A stretch of DNA of 64,000 nt, taken from positions 62,001 to 126,000 of the forward strand of contig NZ_VOWJ01000013.1 in NCBI RefSeq assembly GCF_008011665.1, in the 5' to 3' direction. Each line of letters begins with the position of its first letter. Position 1 is the stretch's first letter. Under the pieces are notes generated by a model. The model was given only the letters and a program-made list of their open reading frames with translations. It was not told the origin of the DNA and made no database searches. Made by a program: the position numbers and the translations under genes. This document shows, in pieces, positions 38,657 through 48,727 of the stretch. This DNA is from Campylobacter volucris. GTDB lineage: Bacteria > Campylobacterota > Campylobacteria > Campylobacterales > Campylobacteraceae.

Positions 38657-40531
38657 TTTCCATCCTTCGATGTAATTTTTTAATTTTCTACCAACTTTTG
38701 GATGTTTTAATTTTTTAATAGCTGAACTTTCAATTTGTCTAACTCTTTCTCTTGTGACATTAAGTTCTTTGCCTATTTCTTCCAAGGTTCTATCGCTCTC
38801 ATCATCCATTAAACCAAAACGCATTCTAATGACGGCTTTTTCTCTATCGTTTAATTGATCTAATACTTCATCAATTTGTTCTTTTAAATCATCTTTTAAT
38901 ATGTGATCCATCGGAGAAAGTGAAGTCCTATCTTCAACAAAATCTCCAAATTTGCCATCATCTTCACTGCCAATAGGAGCTTCTAGAGAAATTGGCTCTT
39001 TGGTGATTTTAATCACTTGTTTAACTTTATCAATACTTAAATTTACTTCTTTTGCAATAATACTTACATCTGGTTCTTTGCCTTCTTTTTGCAAATATTC
39101 GCGTATGATTTTATTGATTTGATTGATTGTTTCTATCATATGTATAGGAATTCTAATGGTTCTTGCTTGATCTGCAATTGCTCTTGATATAGCTTGTCTT
39201 ATCCACCAAGTAGCATAGGTTGAAAATTTATATCCGCGCTTATATTCAAATTTATCCACAGCTTTCATTAGGCCTATATTGCCTTCTTGGATTAAATCTA
39301 AAAATGGTAATCCGCGGTTGGTATATCTTTTAGCAATACTCACAACTAAGCGTAAATTTGATTTAGCCATTCTAGTTTTTGCTTCATCAGAAATTTTCTT
39401 GCCACGCTTGATTTGTTCTAAAATTTCTTTTAATTGATCTTTTTCTAAATCAAATGAATTTTGACTAGCTTCTTTGGTTTGTATGAGTTTTTTAATTTCC
39501 ATATAAGTACTAACCATAGTAGTTTCTAAAGCACGTTCGGCTATTTCTTCTTTATTAAGTTTTGTAATATCTTTTAAAATATCCTGATGTCTTTGTTTTA
39601 ATTCATCCGAAAACATAGGCAAGCGATATTCTAAGCGTTTTAGTTCTTTGTCAAATTCTTCATCGCTTTTTAAAGCAGTTTCCATTGATTTGACAATTTC
39701 AGAGATTAATTTTGAAGTTGGTCCTAAATCCATAAGTTTTTCTTTTAATATATTTTTTTTAAAAGCTATAATAAGCTTGTCCAGCAATTCATCTTCATTG
39801 TTTTCTGCATTTATAGTTGAAATAGTTTTAAGCCATTCTTTTTTTGCTTTTTCTAAAGCTTTAAAGCTTTCTATGACTTTTAAAGTTCTTTCATCTTCTT
39901 TTTTGTTTGTTTTTTTAACTTTTTTATCAGAATTATTTTCATTTTCTTCATTTTCATTTTCTTCTTCAGAATCTATTTCTTCTTCATTTTTATCATCTTC
40001 ATTCTTATCATCATCTTCAAAACTTTTAAAAAGCTCTTTCACTCTTCTTTCTCTATTAATTAATGGTTCTTTATAATCAAGAATAAAATCAATCAAATAA
40101 GGAACCGAGCAAAATGCATCTATGATAATATCTTCTCCAAGTTCAATTTTTTTAGAAATTTCAACTTCTTCGTCTTTATTTAAAAGAGAAATTTGTCCCA
40201 TTTCTCTTAGATACATTCTTACTGGAGAATCAGATCTACTCCATTCTAATAAATCATTTTCATTTGCTAAATCAAATTCATTTTCTAAGCTAGTATCTTG
40301 TAATTTTTGTTTTTCTTCTTGTAATTTTTTTGCTTCTTCAAGATTGCGTTTTTTTGCAATTTCTGCTGAAGATATTAATTCTACTTTGTATTTATTCATT
40401 AAATCTCGAATTTTTTTTGCACTTGTTGCGTTTGGAAGTTTTGCTAAATACTTGACAAGTTTTTCATATGTGATATAATCTTTAGAATTTTCTTTAAATA
40501 ATTCTTCTAGGGTAGTTGCTTCACTAGCCAT
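38654..40531 (-). CDS. rpoD: RNA polymerase primary sigma factor (sigma70)
   Basis: Housekeeping sigma factor, 625 residues. Region 1.2 contains [22 protein letters not shown]. Region 2 contains [39 protein letters not shown] and [15 protein letters not shown]. Region 4.2 ends in [20 protein letters not shown]. The non-conserved insert (about residues 174-215) is an extreme Asp/Glu/Asn/Lys low-complexity stretch. The ribosome site is AAAGGATATTTT. Divergent from flgG2. Confidence 0.98.
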   Translation of the reverse strand: MASEATTLEELFKENSKDYITYEKLVKYLAKLPNATSAKKIRDLMNKYKVELISSAEIAKKRNLEEAKKLQEEKQKLQDTSLENEFDLANENDLLEWSRSDSPVRMYLREMGQISLLNKDEEVEISKKIELGEDIIIDAFCSVPYLIDFILDYKEPLINRERRVKELFKSFEDDDKNEDDKNEEEIDSEEENENEENENNSDKKVKKTNKKEDERTLKVIESFKALEKAKKEWLKTISTINAENNEDELLDKLIIAFKKNILKEKLMDLGPTSKLISEIVKSMETALKSDEEFDKELKRLEYRLPMFSDELKQRHQDILKDITKLNKEEIAERALETTMVSTYMEIKKLIQTKEASQNSFDLEKDQLKEILEQIKRGKKISDEAKTRMAKSNLRLVVSIAKRYTNRGLPFLDLIQEGNIGLMKAVDKFEYKRGYKFSTYATWWIRQAISRAIADQARTIRIPIHMIETINQINKIIREYLQKEGKEPDVSIIAKEVNLSIDKVKQVIKITKEPISLEAPIGSEDDGKFGDFVEDRTSLSPMDHILKDDLKEQIDEVLDQLNDREKAVIRMRFGLMDDESDRTLEEIGKELNVTRERVRQIESSAIKKLKHPKVGRKLKNYIEGWK

Positions 40532-40610
40532 AAAATATCCTTTGGGACGATTTTTATATAAAACTAAATATTATTCCTAAATTTTGATTAAAAACAAATA
40601 AATATTTTTT

Positions 40611-40624
40611 GGAACATATATTGC
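40611..40624 (+). promoter_or_regulatory. sigma54 (RpoN) promoter of flgG2-flgG
   Basis: TTTGGAAC, five bases, TTGCTTT: GG at 40611-40612 and GC at 40623-40624 are separated by exactly 10 bases, the -24/-12 signature. Predicted start is near 40636, 29 bases before flgG2. Campylobacter hook and basal-body genes are known to use RpoN with FlgSR. Confidence 0.85.
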
Positions 40625-40664
40625 TTTATTGATTGGAAAATTTAGATTTTAGATAGGAAAAACG

Positions 40665-41474
40665 ATGCAAAATGGATATTATCAAGCTACTGGAGCTATG
40701 GTTACGCAGTTTAATCGTCTTGATGTGGTGACCAATAACCTTGCTAATGTTAATACTAGTGGTTATAAAAAAGATAATGTTGTAATCGCAGATTTTAAAA
40801 GGATTTTCAAAGAAACTCAAGATGAGTTGCCTATACAAAATCACACAAGAGATGCTGCTAGATTTGTAAATACTACTATAGATAGGGTTCCTCAAATCAA
40901 TCATGTATATACAAATTTTAGCGTAGGCTCTATGAAGATGACTCATAATCCTTTGGATCTTGCATTAACAAGAGAAGATACTTTTTATCTTATTAAAACC
41001 AACAATGGAGAAATAAGATTGAGTCAAGATGGAAATTTTCAGCTTGATGAGGAAGGATATTTGGTAAATCGTCAAGGATATAGAGTTTTAAGCAGTGATT
41101 ATTTTAATAATCCTGAAAATGATGGTATACGCATAGGAGATTCCACTTCTTTTATTAATGTTGATAAAAATGGAATAATAAGTGCTTCTAATCAAAATAT
41201 CGCAAGATTATTTGTAGCTCAAGTAGATGATTTAAGAGACTTACAAAAAGATGGCGATAATATGTATAGGGTTGATTTAAATAAAATCAGAGATTTGCCA
41301 AATTCAAATGCCGTAAAACAAGGTTTTACTCAAGGATCTAATGTAAATCCAGTTACTGAAATGGTAGGCTTGATAGAAGCAAATAGAATGGTTGAGATGT
41401 ATCAAAAAGTTATGACTTCTCATATGGATGATTTAAATCAAGAAGCTATTAACAAATTAGCAAGCTCTAAATAA
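40665..41474 (+). CDS. flgG2: flagellar proximal rod protein FlgF/FlgG2
   Basis: A 269-residue rod protein exported by the flagellar type III system. The N-terminal rod motif is FNRLDVVTNNLANVNTSGYKK; the C-terminal motif is EMVGLIEANRMVEMYQKVMTS. FlgF and FlgG are close relatives; in C. jejuni this gene is called flgG2 and lies before flgG, as here. The ribosome site is ATAGGAAAAA. It lies 17 bases upstream of flgG in one sigma54-driven operon. Confidence 0.92.
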   Translation: MQNGYYQATGAMVTQFNRLDVVTNNLANVNTSGYKKDNVVIADFKRIFKETQDELPIQNHTRDAARFVNTTIDRVPQINHVYTNFSVGSMKMTHNPLDLALTREDTFYLIKTNNGEIRLSQDGNFQLDEEGYLVNRQGYRVLSSDYFNNPENDGIRIGDSTSFINVDKNGIISASNQNIARLFVAQVDDLRDLQKDGDNMYRVDLNKIRDLPNSNAVKQGFTQGSNVNPVTEMVGLIEANRMVEMYQKVMTSHMDDLNQEAINKLASSK

Positions 41475-41491
41475 AACTAAGGATAGGTAAA

Positions 41492-42286
41492 ATGTTAAGA
41501 TCATTATACACAGCAGCATCAGGGATGGTATCACAGCAAACTCAAATTGATGTTACTTCAAACAATATTTCAAATGTAAATACAGTTGGTTATAAAAAAT
41601 CTCGTGCAGAATTTGCAGATTTGATGTATCAAACTATGAAATACGCAGGTACTTCAACTTCAAGCACTACCAAGCATCCAAGTGGTATAGAAGTAGGTCT
41701 TGGTTCAAGGGTGACTGCTATTAGTAAGATTTTTAGTGAAGGTAGTTTAAAACAAACTTCTACTGCAGGTCTTGATATGGCAATTGCTGGAAATAATGGA
41801 TTTTTCCAAATTCAAATGCCTGATGGAACTATAGCTTATACTAGAAATGGGCAATTTACAAAAGATGCTGAAGGAAATATCGTAAATTCAGATGGCTATA
41901 GACTTTTACCTGAAATGACCATACCAGAAGATGCAACTGCTATAAATGTTGCAAGTGATGGAACTGTTTCAGTTATGCAGCCAGGAAATACTGCTGAAAC
42001 CCAAATAGGCCAAATTGAGCTTGTAAATTTTATCAATCCTGCGGGATTACATGCTCTTGGAGATAATCTTTTAGTAGAAACTGATGCAAGTGGAGCTCCT
42101 ATTGCTGGTATTGCGGGTGAAAATGGTTTTTCTCCTATTAAGCACGGCTTTGTCGAGCTTAGCAATGTCCAACTTGTAGAAGAAATGACTGATCTAATTA
42201 CAGGTCAAAGAGCCTATGAAGCAGGTTCAAAGGCGATCACCACAAGTGATGATATGCTTGGAATAGTAAATCAATTAAAACGCTAA
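41492..42286 (+). CDS. flgG: flagellar distal rod protein FlgG
   Basis: A 264-residue distal rod subunit. N-terminal SLYTAASGMVSQQTQIDVTS-NNISNVNTVGYKK and the C-terminal VEEMTDLITGQRAYEAGSKAI with ITTSDDMLGIVNQLKR are characteristic FlgG. Exported by the flagellar apparatus without a cleaved signal. The gene ends within a terminator hairpin. Confidence 0.97.
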   Translation: MLRSLYTAASGMVSQQTQIDVTSNNISNVNTVGYKKSRAEFADLMYQTMKYAGTSTSSTTKHPSGIEVGLGSRVTAISKIFSEGSLKQTSTAGLDMAIAGNNGFFQIQMPDGTIAYTRNGQFTKDAEGNIVNSDGYRLLPEMTIPEDATAINVASDGTVSVMQPGNTAETQIGQIELVNFINPAGLHALGDNLLVETDASGAPIAGIAGENGFSPIKHGFVELSNVQLVEEMTDLITGQRAYEAGSKAITTSDDMLGIVNQLKR

Positions 42287-42302
42287 AATTTAATAGCGTT
42301 TT
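42277..42302 (+). terminator. terminator after flgG
   Basis: AAAACGCTA, 8-base loop, TAGCGTTTT: 9-bp perfect stem including the flgG stop codon. It separates the flagellar operon from nap. Confidence 0.75.
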
Positions 42303-42402
42303 AATATGCATATTTTTTTAAAAAATACTAAAAAACTCTTAAATATACATATTTTTAAATATTCTTTCTTTCTAATAAAAAATTAAAATAATTGTAGTAA
42401 TA

Positions 42403-42438
42403 TTGTATTTGCATGTTGTAAAAAATATGCAAATACAA
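42403..42438. repeat. 12-bp perfect inverted repeat upstream of napA
   Basis: TTGTATTTGCAT (42403-42414), 12-base spacer, ATGCAAATACAA (42427-42438), ending 21 bases before the napA start. It could be an operator or a leader hairpin. No protein is known to me for this sequence. Confidence 0.8.
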
Positions 42439-42459
42439 AAAAATAAATGAGGTAAAACA

Positions 42460-45234
42460 ATGAACAGAAGGGACTTCATTAAAAATACTGCTATTGCAAG
42501 TGCTTGCGGTGTTGCGGGTCTTAGTGTTCCAAGTAGTGTACTTGCAAATACCGAAAACAAATGGCGTTGGGATAAAGCTGTTTGTAGATTTTGTGGTACA
42601 GGATGTGGAATATTAGTTGCAAGTTTAGATGGTAAAATTGTTGCTGTAAAAGGCGATCCTGCAGCTCCTGTAAATCGTGGGTTAAATTGCATTAAAGGTT
42701 ATTTTAATGCAAAAATTATGTATGGTGAAGATCGTTTAGTTACTCCTTTGCTTCGTGTAAATGCACAAGGAGAATACGATAAAAATGGGAAATTTCAGCA
42801 AGTTTCTTGGCAAAGAGCTTTTGATGAAATGGAAAAACAATTTAAAAAAGCTTATAAAGAAAAAGGTGTTGAAGGTGTTGGAGTTTTTGCAAGTGGTCAA
42901 TACACTATACAAGAAGGATATGCTGCTGCTAAACTTGTAAAAGCTGGTTTTAGATCAAATAATATAGACCCAAATGCTAGACATTGTATGGCGAGTGCTG
43001 TTGTTGGTTTTATGCAAACTTTTGGAGTTGATGAGCCTTCTGGTTGTTATGATGATATAGAACTTACTGATACTATCATTACTTGGGGTGCTAATATGGC
43101 AGAAATGCATCCGATTTTATGGTCAAGAGTAAGTGATAGAAAATTAAGCAATTTAGATAAAGTTAAAATTGTAAATTTATCGACTTTTTCCAATAGAACT
43201 TCTAATATAGCTGATATGGAAATTATTTTTAAACCAAATACAGATTTAGCTATTTGGAATTATATAGCAAGAGAAATTGTTTATAATCACCCTGAAGCTA
43301 TGGATAAAGAATTTGTTGAAAAACATTGTGTTTTTGCTACAGGTTATGCTGATATTGGTTATGGTATGAGAAATAATCCAAATCATCCTAAATTCAAAGC
43401 TAGTGAAAAAGATACCGTGGCTAAACAAAATTCTATTATTTTAGATGAAGAAGAGGCTGTTTCTTTAGCGTATTTAGGTGTGAAAGCGGGTGATAAATTT
43501 GAAATGAAACACCAAAATACTCCTGATGCGCATTGGGAAATTACTTTTGAAGAATTTAAAAAAGCTTTAGAGCCTTACACTCTTGATTATGTAGCAAAGG
43601 TTGCTAAAGGCAATGAAGATGAAAGCATTGATGAATTTAAGAAAAAATTACAAGAATTAGCAAATTTATATATAGAGAAAAATAGAAAAGTTGTTAGTTT
43701 TTGGACTATGGGTTTTAATCAACACACTCGTGGTAGTTGGGTAAATGAGCAAGCTTATATGGTGCATTTTTTACTTGGAAAACAAGCAAAACCAGGAAGT
43801 GGGGCTTTTTCTTTGACAGGTCAACCAAGCGCTTGTGGAACAGCAAGAGAAGTAGGAACATTTTCTCATCGTTTGCCTGCTGATATGGTTGTAGCGAATG
43901 CTAAACATAGAGAAATTTCAGAAAAAATTTGGAAAGTTCCTGCAAAAACTATTAATCCAAAGCCAGGTGCTCCTTATCTTAATATAATGAGAGATTTAGA
44001 AGATGGCAAGATTAAATTTGTATGGGTTCAAGTAAATAACCCATGGCAAAATACTGCAAATGCAAATCACTGGATTAATGCCGCTAGAAATATGGATAAT
44101 TTTATAGTTGTAAGTGATTGTTATCCAGGTATTAGTGCAAAAGTTGCTGATTTAATTTTACCTAGTGCTATGATTTATGAAAAATGGGGTGCTTATGGTA
44201 ATGCTGAAAGAAGAACTCAGCATTGGAAACAACAAGTTTTACCAGTAGGTGAAGCTATGAGTGATTTGTGGCAATTAATGGAATTTTCTAAACGCTTTAA
44301 ATTAAAAGAAATTTGGGATGAGACTAAGGTAAATGATAAATTGACTTTACCAAGTGTATTAGAAGAAGCTAAAGCTATGGGTTATAGTGAAGATGATACC
44401 TTATATGATGTATTATTCGCCAATGAAGAAGCAAAATCTTTCAAAGCAAAAGATCCTATCGCAAAAGGATTTGACAATAGTGAAGTAAATGGCGATGAGA
44501 GAAAAGTTATCGGAAGTGATGGTAAAGAATTTGATGGATATGGATTTTTTGTTCAAAAATATCTATGGGAAGAATATCGCAAATTTGGTTTAGGTCATGG
44601 ACATGATTTAGCCGATTTTGATACTTACCATAAAGTAAGGGGGTTAAGATGGCCTGTTGTAAATGGCAAAGAAACTCAATGGAGATTTAATACAAAATTT
44701 GATTATTATGCGAAAAAAGCTGCTCCAAATTCAGATTTTGCTTTTTATGGTGAATTTGCTAAAGAATTATCAAAAGGCGATTTGCTAGCTCCACAAACTC
44801 AAGAAAAATATAGTTTAAAAAATAAAGCAAAAATTTTCTTTAGACCATTTATGAAAGCACCAGAAAGACCGAGCGAAGAATATCCATTTTGGTTATGTAC
44901 TGGTAGGGTGTTAGAGCATTGGCATAGTGGGACAATGACTATGAGAGTTCCTGAACTTTTCCGTGCAGTTCCTGAAGCGCTTTGCTATATGAATGAAGAT
45001 GATGCTGAAAAAATGCAAATTGCTCAAGGTGATATAGTATGGGTGCAATCACGCCGTGGCAAAGTAAAGGCAAGAGTGGATTTACGCGGTAGAAATAGGC
45101 CTTCTAAAGGACTTGTGTATGTGCCTTGGTTTGATGAGAATGTGTATATAAACAAGGTTACGCTTGATGCAACTTGTCCGTTATCTAAGCAAACTGATTT
45201 TAAAAAGTGTGCAGTAAAAATTACTAAAGCATAA
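42460..45234 (+). CDS. napA: periplasmic nitrate reductase catalytic subunit
   Basis: Molybdenum bis-MGD enzyme reducing nitrate to nitrite in the periplasm. The 924 residues are long relative to E. coli NapA (828) but, as I recall, usual in Campylobacter. A Tat signal (RRDFIK at residues 3-8, cleavage after LA about 29) is followed by the 4Fe-4S motif C42, C45, C49, C77. The Mo-ligand Cys is in [12 protein letters not shown]. The C-terminal domain has [15 protein letters not shown]. The ribosome site is GAGGTAAAAC. It is first of napAGHBLD. Confidence 0.98.
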   Translation: MNRRDFIKNTAIASACGVAGLSVPSSVLANTENKWRWDKAVCRFCGTGCGILVASLDGKIVAVKGDPAAPVNRGLNCIKGYFNAKIMYGEDRLVTPLLRVNAQGEYDKNGKFQQVSWQRAFDEMEKQFKKAYKEKGVEGVGVFASGQYTIQEGYAAAKLVKAGFRSNNIDPNARHCMASAVVGFMQTFGVDEPSGCYDDIELTDTIITWGANMAEMHPILWSRVSDRKLSNLDKVKIVNLSTFSNRTSNIADMEIIFKPNTDLAIWNYIAREIVYNHPEAMDKEFVEKHCVFATGYADIGYGMRNNPNHPKFKASEKDTVAKQNSIILDEEEAVSLAYLGVKAGDKFEMKHQNTPDAHWEITFEEFKKALEPYTLDYVAKVAKGNEDESIDEFKKKLQELANLYIEKNRKVVSFWTMGFNQHTRGSWVNEQAYMVHFLLGKQAKPGSGAFSLTGQPSACGTAREVGTFSHRLPADMVVANAKHREISEKIWKVPAKTINPKPGAPYLNIMRDLEDGKIKFVWVQVNNPWQNTANANHWINAARNMDNFIVVSDCYPGISAKVADLILPSAMIYEKWGAYGNAERRTQHWKQQVLPVGEAMSDLWQLMEFSKRFKLKEIWDETKVNDKLTLPSVLEEAKAMGYSEDDTLYDVLFANEEAKSFKAKDPIAKGFDNSEVNGDERKVIGSDGKEFDGYGFFVQKYLWEEYRKFGLGHGHDLADFDTYHKVRGLRWPVVNGKETQWRFNTKFDYYAKKAAPNSDFAFYGEFAKELSKGDLLAPQTQEKYSLKNKAKIFFRPFMKAPERPSEEYPFWLCTGRVLEHWHSGTMTMRVPELFRAVPEALCYMNEDDAEKMQIAQGDIVWVQSRRGKVKARVDLRGRNRPSKGLVYVPWFDENVYINKVTLDATCPLSKQTDFKKCAVKITKA

Positions 45235-45236
45235 TA

Positions 45237-45986
45237 ATGAGCAGTAGAAGAGAATTTTTAGCTTTTAGCTTTAAACTTTTATGCATAGGCAGCGGCAGTG
45301 CATTTTTAGCAAGTTTAGCTATCAGCTCTGTTCAAGGATATTTTTTAAGACCTCCTGGAGCAGATGATGAGAGGAAATTCTTGTCAAAATGTATAAGATG
45401 TGGCCTTTGTGTGAAAGCTTGTCCTTATGATATTTTAAAATTAGCTACTTTGCAAGAAAAACCTGCAAATGGTACGCCTTATTTTATAGCTAGGGAAAAT
45501 CCATGTAGGTTGTGCGAAGATATCCCTTGTATTAGGGATTGTCCTACTGATGCACTAGATCATAAATATTTAGAGCAAAAAGATGGAATTTATAAAACAA
45601 AAATGGGTATAGCTATTATTGATAGTGCAAGTTGTGTAGCTTATTGGGGAATTCAATGTGATGCTTGTTATAGAGCCTGTCCTTTGATAGATAAAGCTTT
45701 AAAATTAGAATCAAAGCGTAATGATAGGACAGCAAAGCATGCATTTTTACTTCCTGTTGTTGATCATGAAGTTTGCGTAGGGTGTGGATTTTGTGAAAAA
45801 GTTTGCATTACTCAAAAACCAGCTATTAAAATTTTACCTAGAGAATTTGTTTTAGGGGAAGCTGGAAATAACTACATTAAAGGTTGGGATGAAAAGGATG
45901 AGAAGCGTTTGCAAGATGTAAATACAGAGAAAAAATTTGATAAAAATAAAGCTAAAGATTATCTCAATGATGGAGAATTGTTATGA
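45237..45986 (+). CDS. napG: ferredoxin-type protein NapG
   Basis: Periplasmic iron-sulfur protein that, with NapH, carries electrons from menaquinol to the NapAB complex. The 249-residue protein starts with a Tat-like SSRREFLAF and has four cysteine clusters: CIRCGLCVKACP, CRLCEDIPCIRDCP, CDACYRACP (with an upstream Cys), and CVGCGFCEKVC. It begins 3 bases after napA and its stop overlaps napH as ATGA. Confidence 0.96.
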   Translation: MSSRREFLAFSFKLLCIGSGSAFLASLAISSVQGYFLRPPGADDERKFLSKCIRCGLCVKACPYDILKLATLQEKPANGTPYFIARENPCRLCEDIPCIRDCPTDALDHKYLEQKDGIYKTKMGIAIIDSASCVAYWGIQCDACYRACPLIDKALKLESKRNDRTAKHAFLLPVVDHEVCVGCGFCEKVCITQKPAIKILPREFVLGEAGNNYIKGWDEKDEKRLQDVNTEKKFDKNKAKDYLNDGELL

Positions 45987-46774
45987 AATATCTTATTTTA
46001 AGAAGAATGGTGCAATTTTCTATTTTGATTTTATTTTCTTTAAGTGCATGTAGTTTTATCTTAAAAGGAAATTTAAGCTCTTCGGTTTTATTTTCAACCA
46101 TACCACTTAGTGATCCTTTTGCACTTTTGCAACTTATGTTGGCAAGTTTGCAAGTAGATTTAGCAGTTTTAAGTGGAGCTTTGGTGATATTTTGTTTTTA
46201 TGCTATTTTTGCTGGAAGAGCATATTGTGCTTGGGTTTGTCCTGTAAATATCATAACAGATTTTGCAAATTTTGTTAGAATAAAATTTAAGCTTACTCCG
46301 ATAAAAACGATCAATGTAAATAAAAATTTGCGTTATTATATATTGTTTTTAGTATTGCTTTTTTCTTTTATTTTATCTTTTCCTGTATTTGAAGAATTTT
46401 CTTATATAGGCATTATTCAAAGAGGGATTATATTTGGTGGAATTTCTTGGATATTTATGGCATTGATTATTTTTTGCATCGATGCTTTTTTAAGTCCTAG
46501 ATTTACATGTTCTTATTTTTGTCCTTTGGGTGCTTTTTGGGCCTTGATATCTCGTTTTTCACTTTTAAAAGTAAGATATAGTTTGCAAAAATGCACAAAG
46601 TGTTATAAGTGTATCAGTGTGTGTCCTGAAAAACAAGTGCTTTGGATGATAGGTAAAAAAGATCAAGATATAACATTAGGCGAGTGTATAAGATGCGGAA
46701 GATGTATTGATGTTTGTAGTGATGATGCTTTAGGTTTTAGTATAATAAATTTAAGGAGAGAAAATGAAAAATAA
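45983..46774 (+). CDS. napH: membrane quinol dehydrogenase component NapH
   Basis: A 263-residue inner-membrane protein with four membrane helices, the two CxxxCP motifs (CAWVCPVNI and CSYFCPLGAFWAL), and a C-terminal cytoplasmic pair of 4Fe-4S sites (CTKCYKCISVCP and CIRCGRCIDVCSDDA). NapH takes electrons from menaquinol. With no napC here, NapGH is the likely entry point to NapA. Overlaps napG by 4 and napB by 11 bases. Confidence 0.96.
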   Translation: MKYLILRRMVQFSILILFSLSACSFILKGNLSSSVLFSTIPLSDPFALLQLMLASLQVDLAVLSGALVIFCFYAIFAGRAYCAWVCPVNIITDFANFVRIKFKLTPIKTINVNKNLRYYILFLVLLFSFILSFPVFEEFSYIGIIQRGIIFGGISWIFMALIIFCIDAFLSPRFTCSYFCPLGAFWALISRFSLLKVRYSLQKCTKCYKCISVCPEKQVLWMIGKKDQDITLGECIRCGRCIDVCSDDALGFSIINLRRENEK

Positions 46775-47282
46775 AATCTTTTTGTCCTTAGCAGCAGCTG
46801 TTTTTATAAGCGCATGTGGATTTGCTGTTAATAGTATTGATTCAAAAGATTTGGGTTTAAGAAGAACGAGTTTGGAAAGTGAGAATGTGAAATTATTAGA
46901 TGCAAAATACTCTCAAGCATCTGCAGGAGAAGCTATTTTAATAGAAAGATCATTTGAAAATGCACCTCCTTTGATTCCACATACTTTAGAGGATATGCTT
47001 CCAATTACCAAAGACAACAATATTTGTTTGAGTTGTCATGATAGATCAGTTGCTCAAGATGTCGGCGCTACGCCTCTTCCTAAGAGTCATTATTTTGATT
47101 TTAGAAAAAACAAATCTACTAAAGATATGATAAGCGAAGCTAGGTTTAATTGCACTCAATGTCATGTACCACAAAGCGATGCAAAATCTTTAGTAGGAAA
47201 TAGTTTTAAAGCTCAATTTAAAAATGAAGAATCAAAGAAAAAATCTAATCTTTTAGATGTATTAAATGAAGGAGTAAAATAA
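46764..47282 (+). CDS. napB: dihaem cytochrome c subunit NapB
   Basis: Small electron-transfer subunit of NapAB, 172 residues. Haem motifs are CLSCH (88-92) and CTQCH (130-134), with PHTLEDMLPITKDNN before the first as in NapB. The signal peptide ends FISACG, where ISAC at residues 15-18 fits a lipobox, so membrane anchoring is possible. The ribosome site is AAGGAGAGAAA, inside the end of napH. Confidence 0.94.
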   Translation: MKNKIFLSLAAAVFISACGFAVNSIDSKDLGLRRTSLESENVKLLDAKYSQASAGEAILIERSFENAPPLIPHTLEDMLPITKDNNICLSCHDRSVAQDVGATPLPKSHYFDFRKNKSTKDMISEARFNCTQCHVPQSDAKSLVGNSFKAQFKNEESKKKSNLLDVLNEGVK

Positions 47283-47287
47283 TTTTC

Positions 47288-48214
47288 ATGAGAGTAGTAT
47301 TTTTCCTCTTTTTAGTTTGTATTTATGCGTTTTCATATGAATTAAAATTAAATTCCAATTTAAACGCTTTAAAATTAATAGATGGAAAATTACTTATAGG
47401 ACTTGATAATGGAGAAATTTTGAATTTCTCCATTAAAGATAAAAAAATTCACACCATTGCTCAATTAGCTAAGATTAAAAATTTTTATGAAGAAAATGTT
47501 GATGCTAGAATTTATAGTATAGATTTTTTAAACGATAGTATATTGATTTTAAGTGAAGGAAATTTTGGTAGTAAAAATATAAATATTTATAAAGACAATC
47601 AATTGGAAAGTTTCAAACTCTTAAATGATGGAGTCAAAAAAGCTTTGTTTTTAGATGAAGATACTATTTTATTGGCTTTATTAGCATCTGGTATTGAAAT
47701 CTTAGATTTAAAAACAAAAAAGACTATTAAAACATTTACTTTTTCTACTTCAAGTTTAAGTGATATTGTTTTAAATGACGATAAAAATACTTTGGTTGCT
47801 GGTTTTGAAAGTGGTCAAGTTATAGTTTTTGACTTAAAAAAATTTCAAATTGTGAAAAATTATAAAAATATACATAAAGATAATATTTATCAATTAGATT
47901 TTAAAAATAACACCATAGTTAGCTGTGGGACTGATAGAAAATTAGGTATTATAAAAAATGGTGAAGAAAAAAGCCTAGAGAAGGATTTTTTGATATATAC
48001 TTGTGCTTTAAATTTAAATGCTAGTATGGCTATTTTTGGAGATAATGAAAAAAATACTATAGAACTTGTTGATACAAATACCTTACAAACTATAAAAACA
48101 TTTCAAAATAAGGATTTTTTGTTAGAATATCTTATATTTTTAAATGATTATGAATTTATTAGTGCAGGTTATGAAAATACAATAATATTTTGGAGTATAA
48201 ATGAATCTTTCTAG
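47288..48214 (+). CDS. napL: NapL, periplasmic beta-propeller-like protein
   Basis: A 308-residue exported protein: signal peptide MRVVFFLFLVCIYAFSYE, then WD40-like repeats (for example NTLVAGFESGQVIVFDLKKF, TIVSCGTDRKLGIIKNG, EFISAGYENTIIFWSI). Known only as a gene of epsilonproteobacterial nap operons; its role is unclear, with an accessory role in nitrate reductase activity proposed. The call is by position and fold. Overlaps napD by 14 bases. Confidence 0.82.
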   Translation: MRVVFFLFLVCIYAFSYELKLNSNLNALKLIDGKLLIGLDNGEILNFSIKDKKIHTIAQLAKIKNFYEENVDARIYSIDFLNDSILILSEGNFGSKNINIYKDNQLESFKLLNDGVKKALFLDEDTILLALLASGIEILDLKTKKTIKTFTFSTSSLSDIVLNDDKNTLVAGFESGQVIVFDLKKFQIVKNYKNIHKDNIYQLDFKNNTIVSCGTDRKLGIIKNGEEKSLEKDFLIYTCALNLNASMAIFGDNEKNTIELVDTNTLQTIKTFQNKDFLLEYLIFLNDYEFISAGYENTIIFWSINESF

Positions 48215-48536
48215 TGTTTTGATTGTAAGTAAAAAAGAAAAAATCGAAAAAATTAAAGAAAAAATTGAAAAAGTTTCATTTTGTAGTGTAGAATTAGTTC
48301 AAGATGATAAAATTATTGTGATAATAGAAAGTGAAAATTTAGAAGACGAATTAAGTGCTTATAAAAATTTAGAAAAACTTGATGATATTATAAGCATTAA
48401 TATGGTTTTTTCCTATCAAGACTTAGATGAAGAAAGAGAAAAAATTTTAAAAGCAAATTTTCAAGCAGATGATTTTAATGAAAAACTTAAAAAAGATAAG
48501 CTAGAGTATTATGGTAGTATTTATAAAAAGTTTTAA
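48201..48536 (+). CDS. napD: NapD-type chaperone for NapA
   Basis: A 111-residue cytoplasmic protein that should bind the NapA Tat signal and hold export until the cofactor is in place. It has the ferredoxin-like NapD fold pattern (LSSVLIVSKKEK, VSFCSVELVQDDKIIVIIES, LDDIISINMVFSYQDLDEE). The C-terminus is longer than E. coli NapD (87 residues). Last of the nap operon except for the small membrane protein. Confidence 0.85.
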   Translation: MNLSSVLIVSKKEKIEKIKEKIEKVSFCSVELVQDDKIIVIIESENLEDELSAYKNLEKLDDIISINMVFSYQDLDEEREKILKANFQADDFNEKLKKDKLEYYGSIYKKF

Positions 48537-48539
48537 TGC

Positions 48540-48713
48540 ATGGTATTTTTAATTCCTATATTTGTGATTATAGCTTCCATTTTTATCATCGATTATGTTT
48601 ATTTTGCCAAAGAAAATGAGATTGCTAAAACTAACCACCAGCAAAAAACAAAGGATGATTTGAAAAATGAAAAACAAAAATATATCAAAAATATTCTTAA
48701 TCACCATAACTAA
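48540..48713 (+). CDS. small single-helix membrane protein, 57 aa
   Basis: Starts at the ATG at 48540, 3 bases after the napD stop, and reads MVFLIPIFVIIASIFIIDY, then VYFAKENEIAKTN, and a Lys/Asn-rich tail ending ILNHHN. One membrane helix is followed by a charged cytoplasmic or periplasmic tail. From memory a small hydrophobic protein follows napD in C. jejuni too (Cj0786). The function is unknown; position suggests a role with the Nap system. Confidence 0.7.
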   Translation: MVFLIPIFVIIASIFIIDYVYFAKENEIAKTNHQQKTKDDLKNEKQKYIKNILNHHN

Positions 48714-48727
48714 TTTTTAATCTAACA

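Noticed and set aside
39648..40478. Ser/Phe-rich open frames antisense to rpoD
   Set aside because: Composition is the complement of the acidic Lys/Glu rpoD coding region; no start signals.
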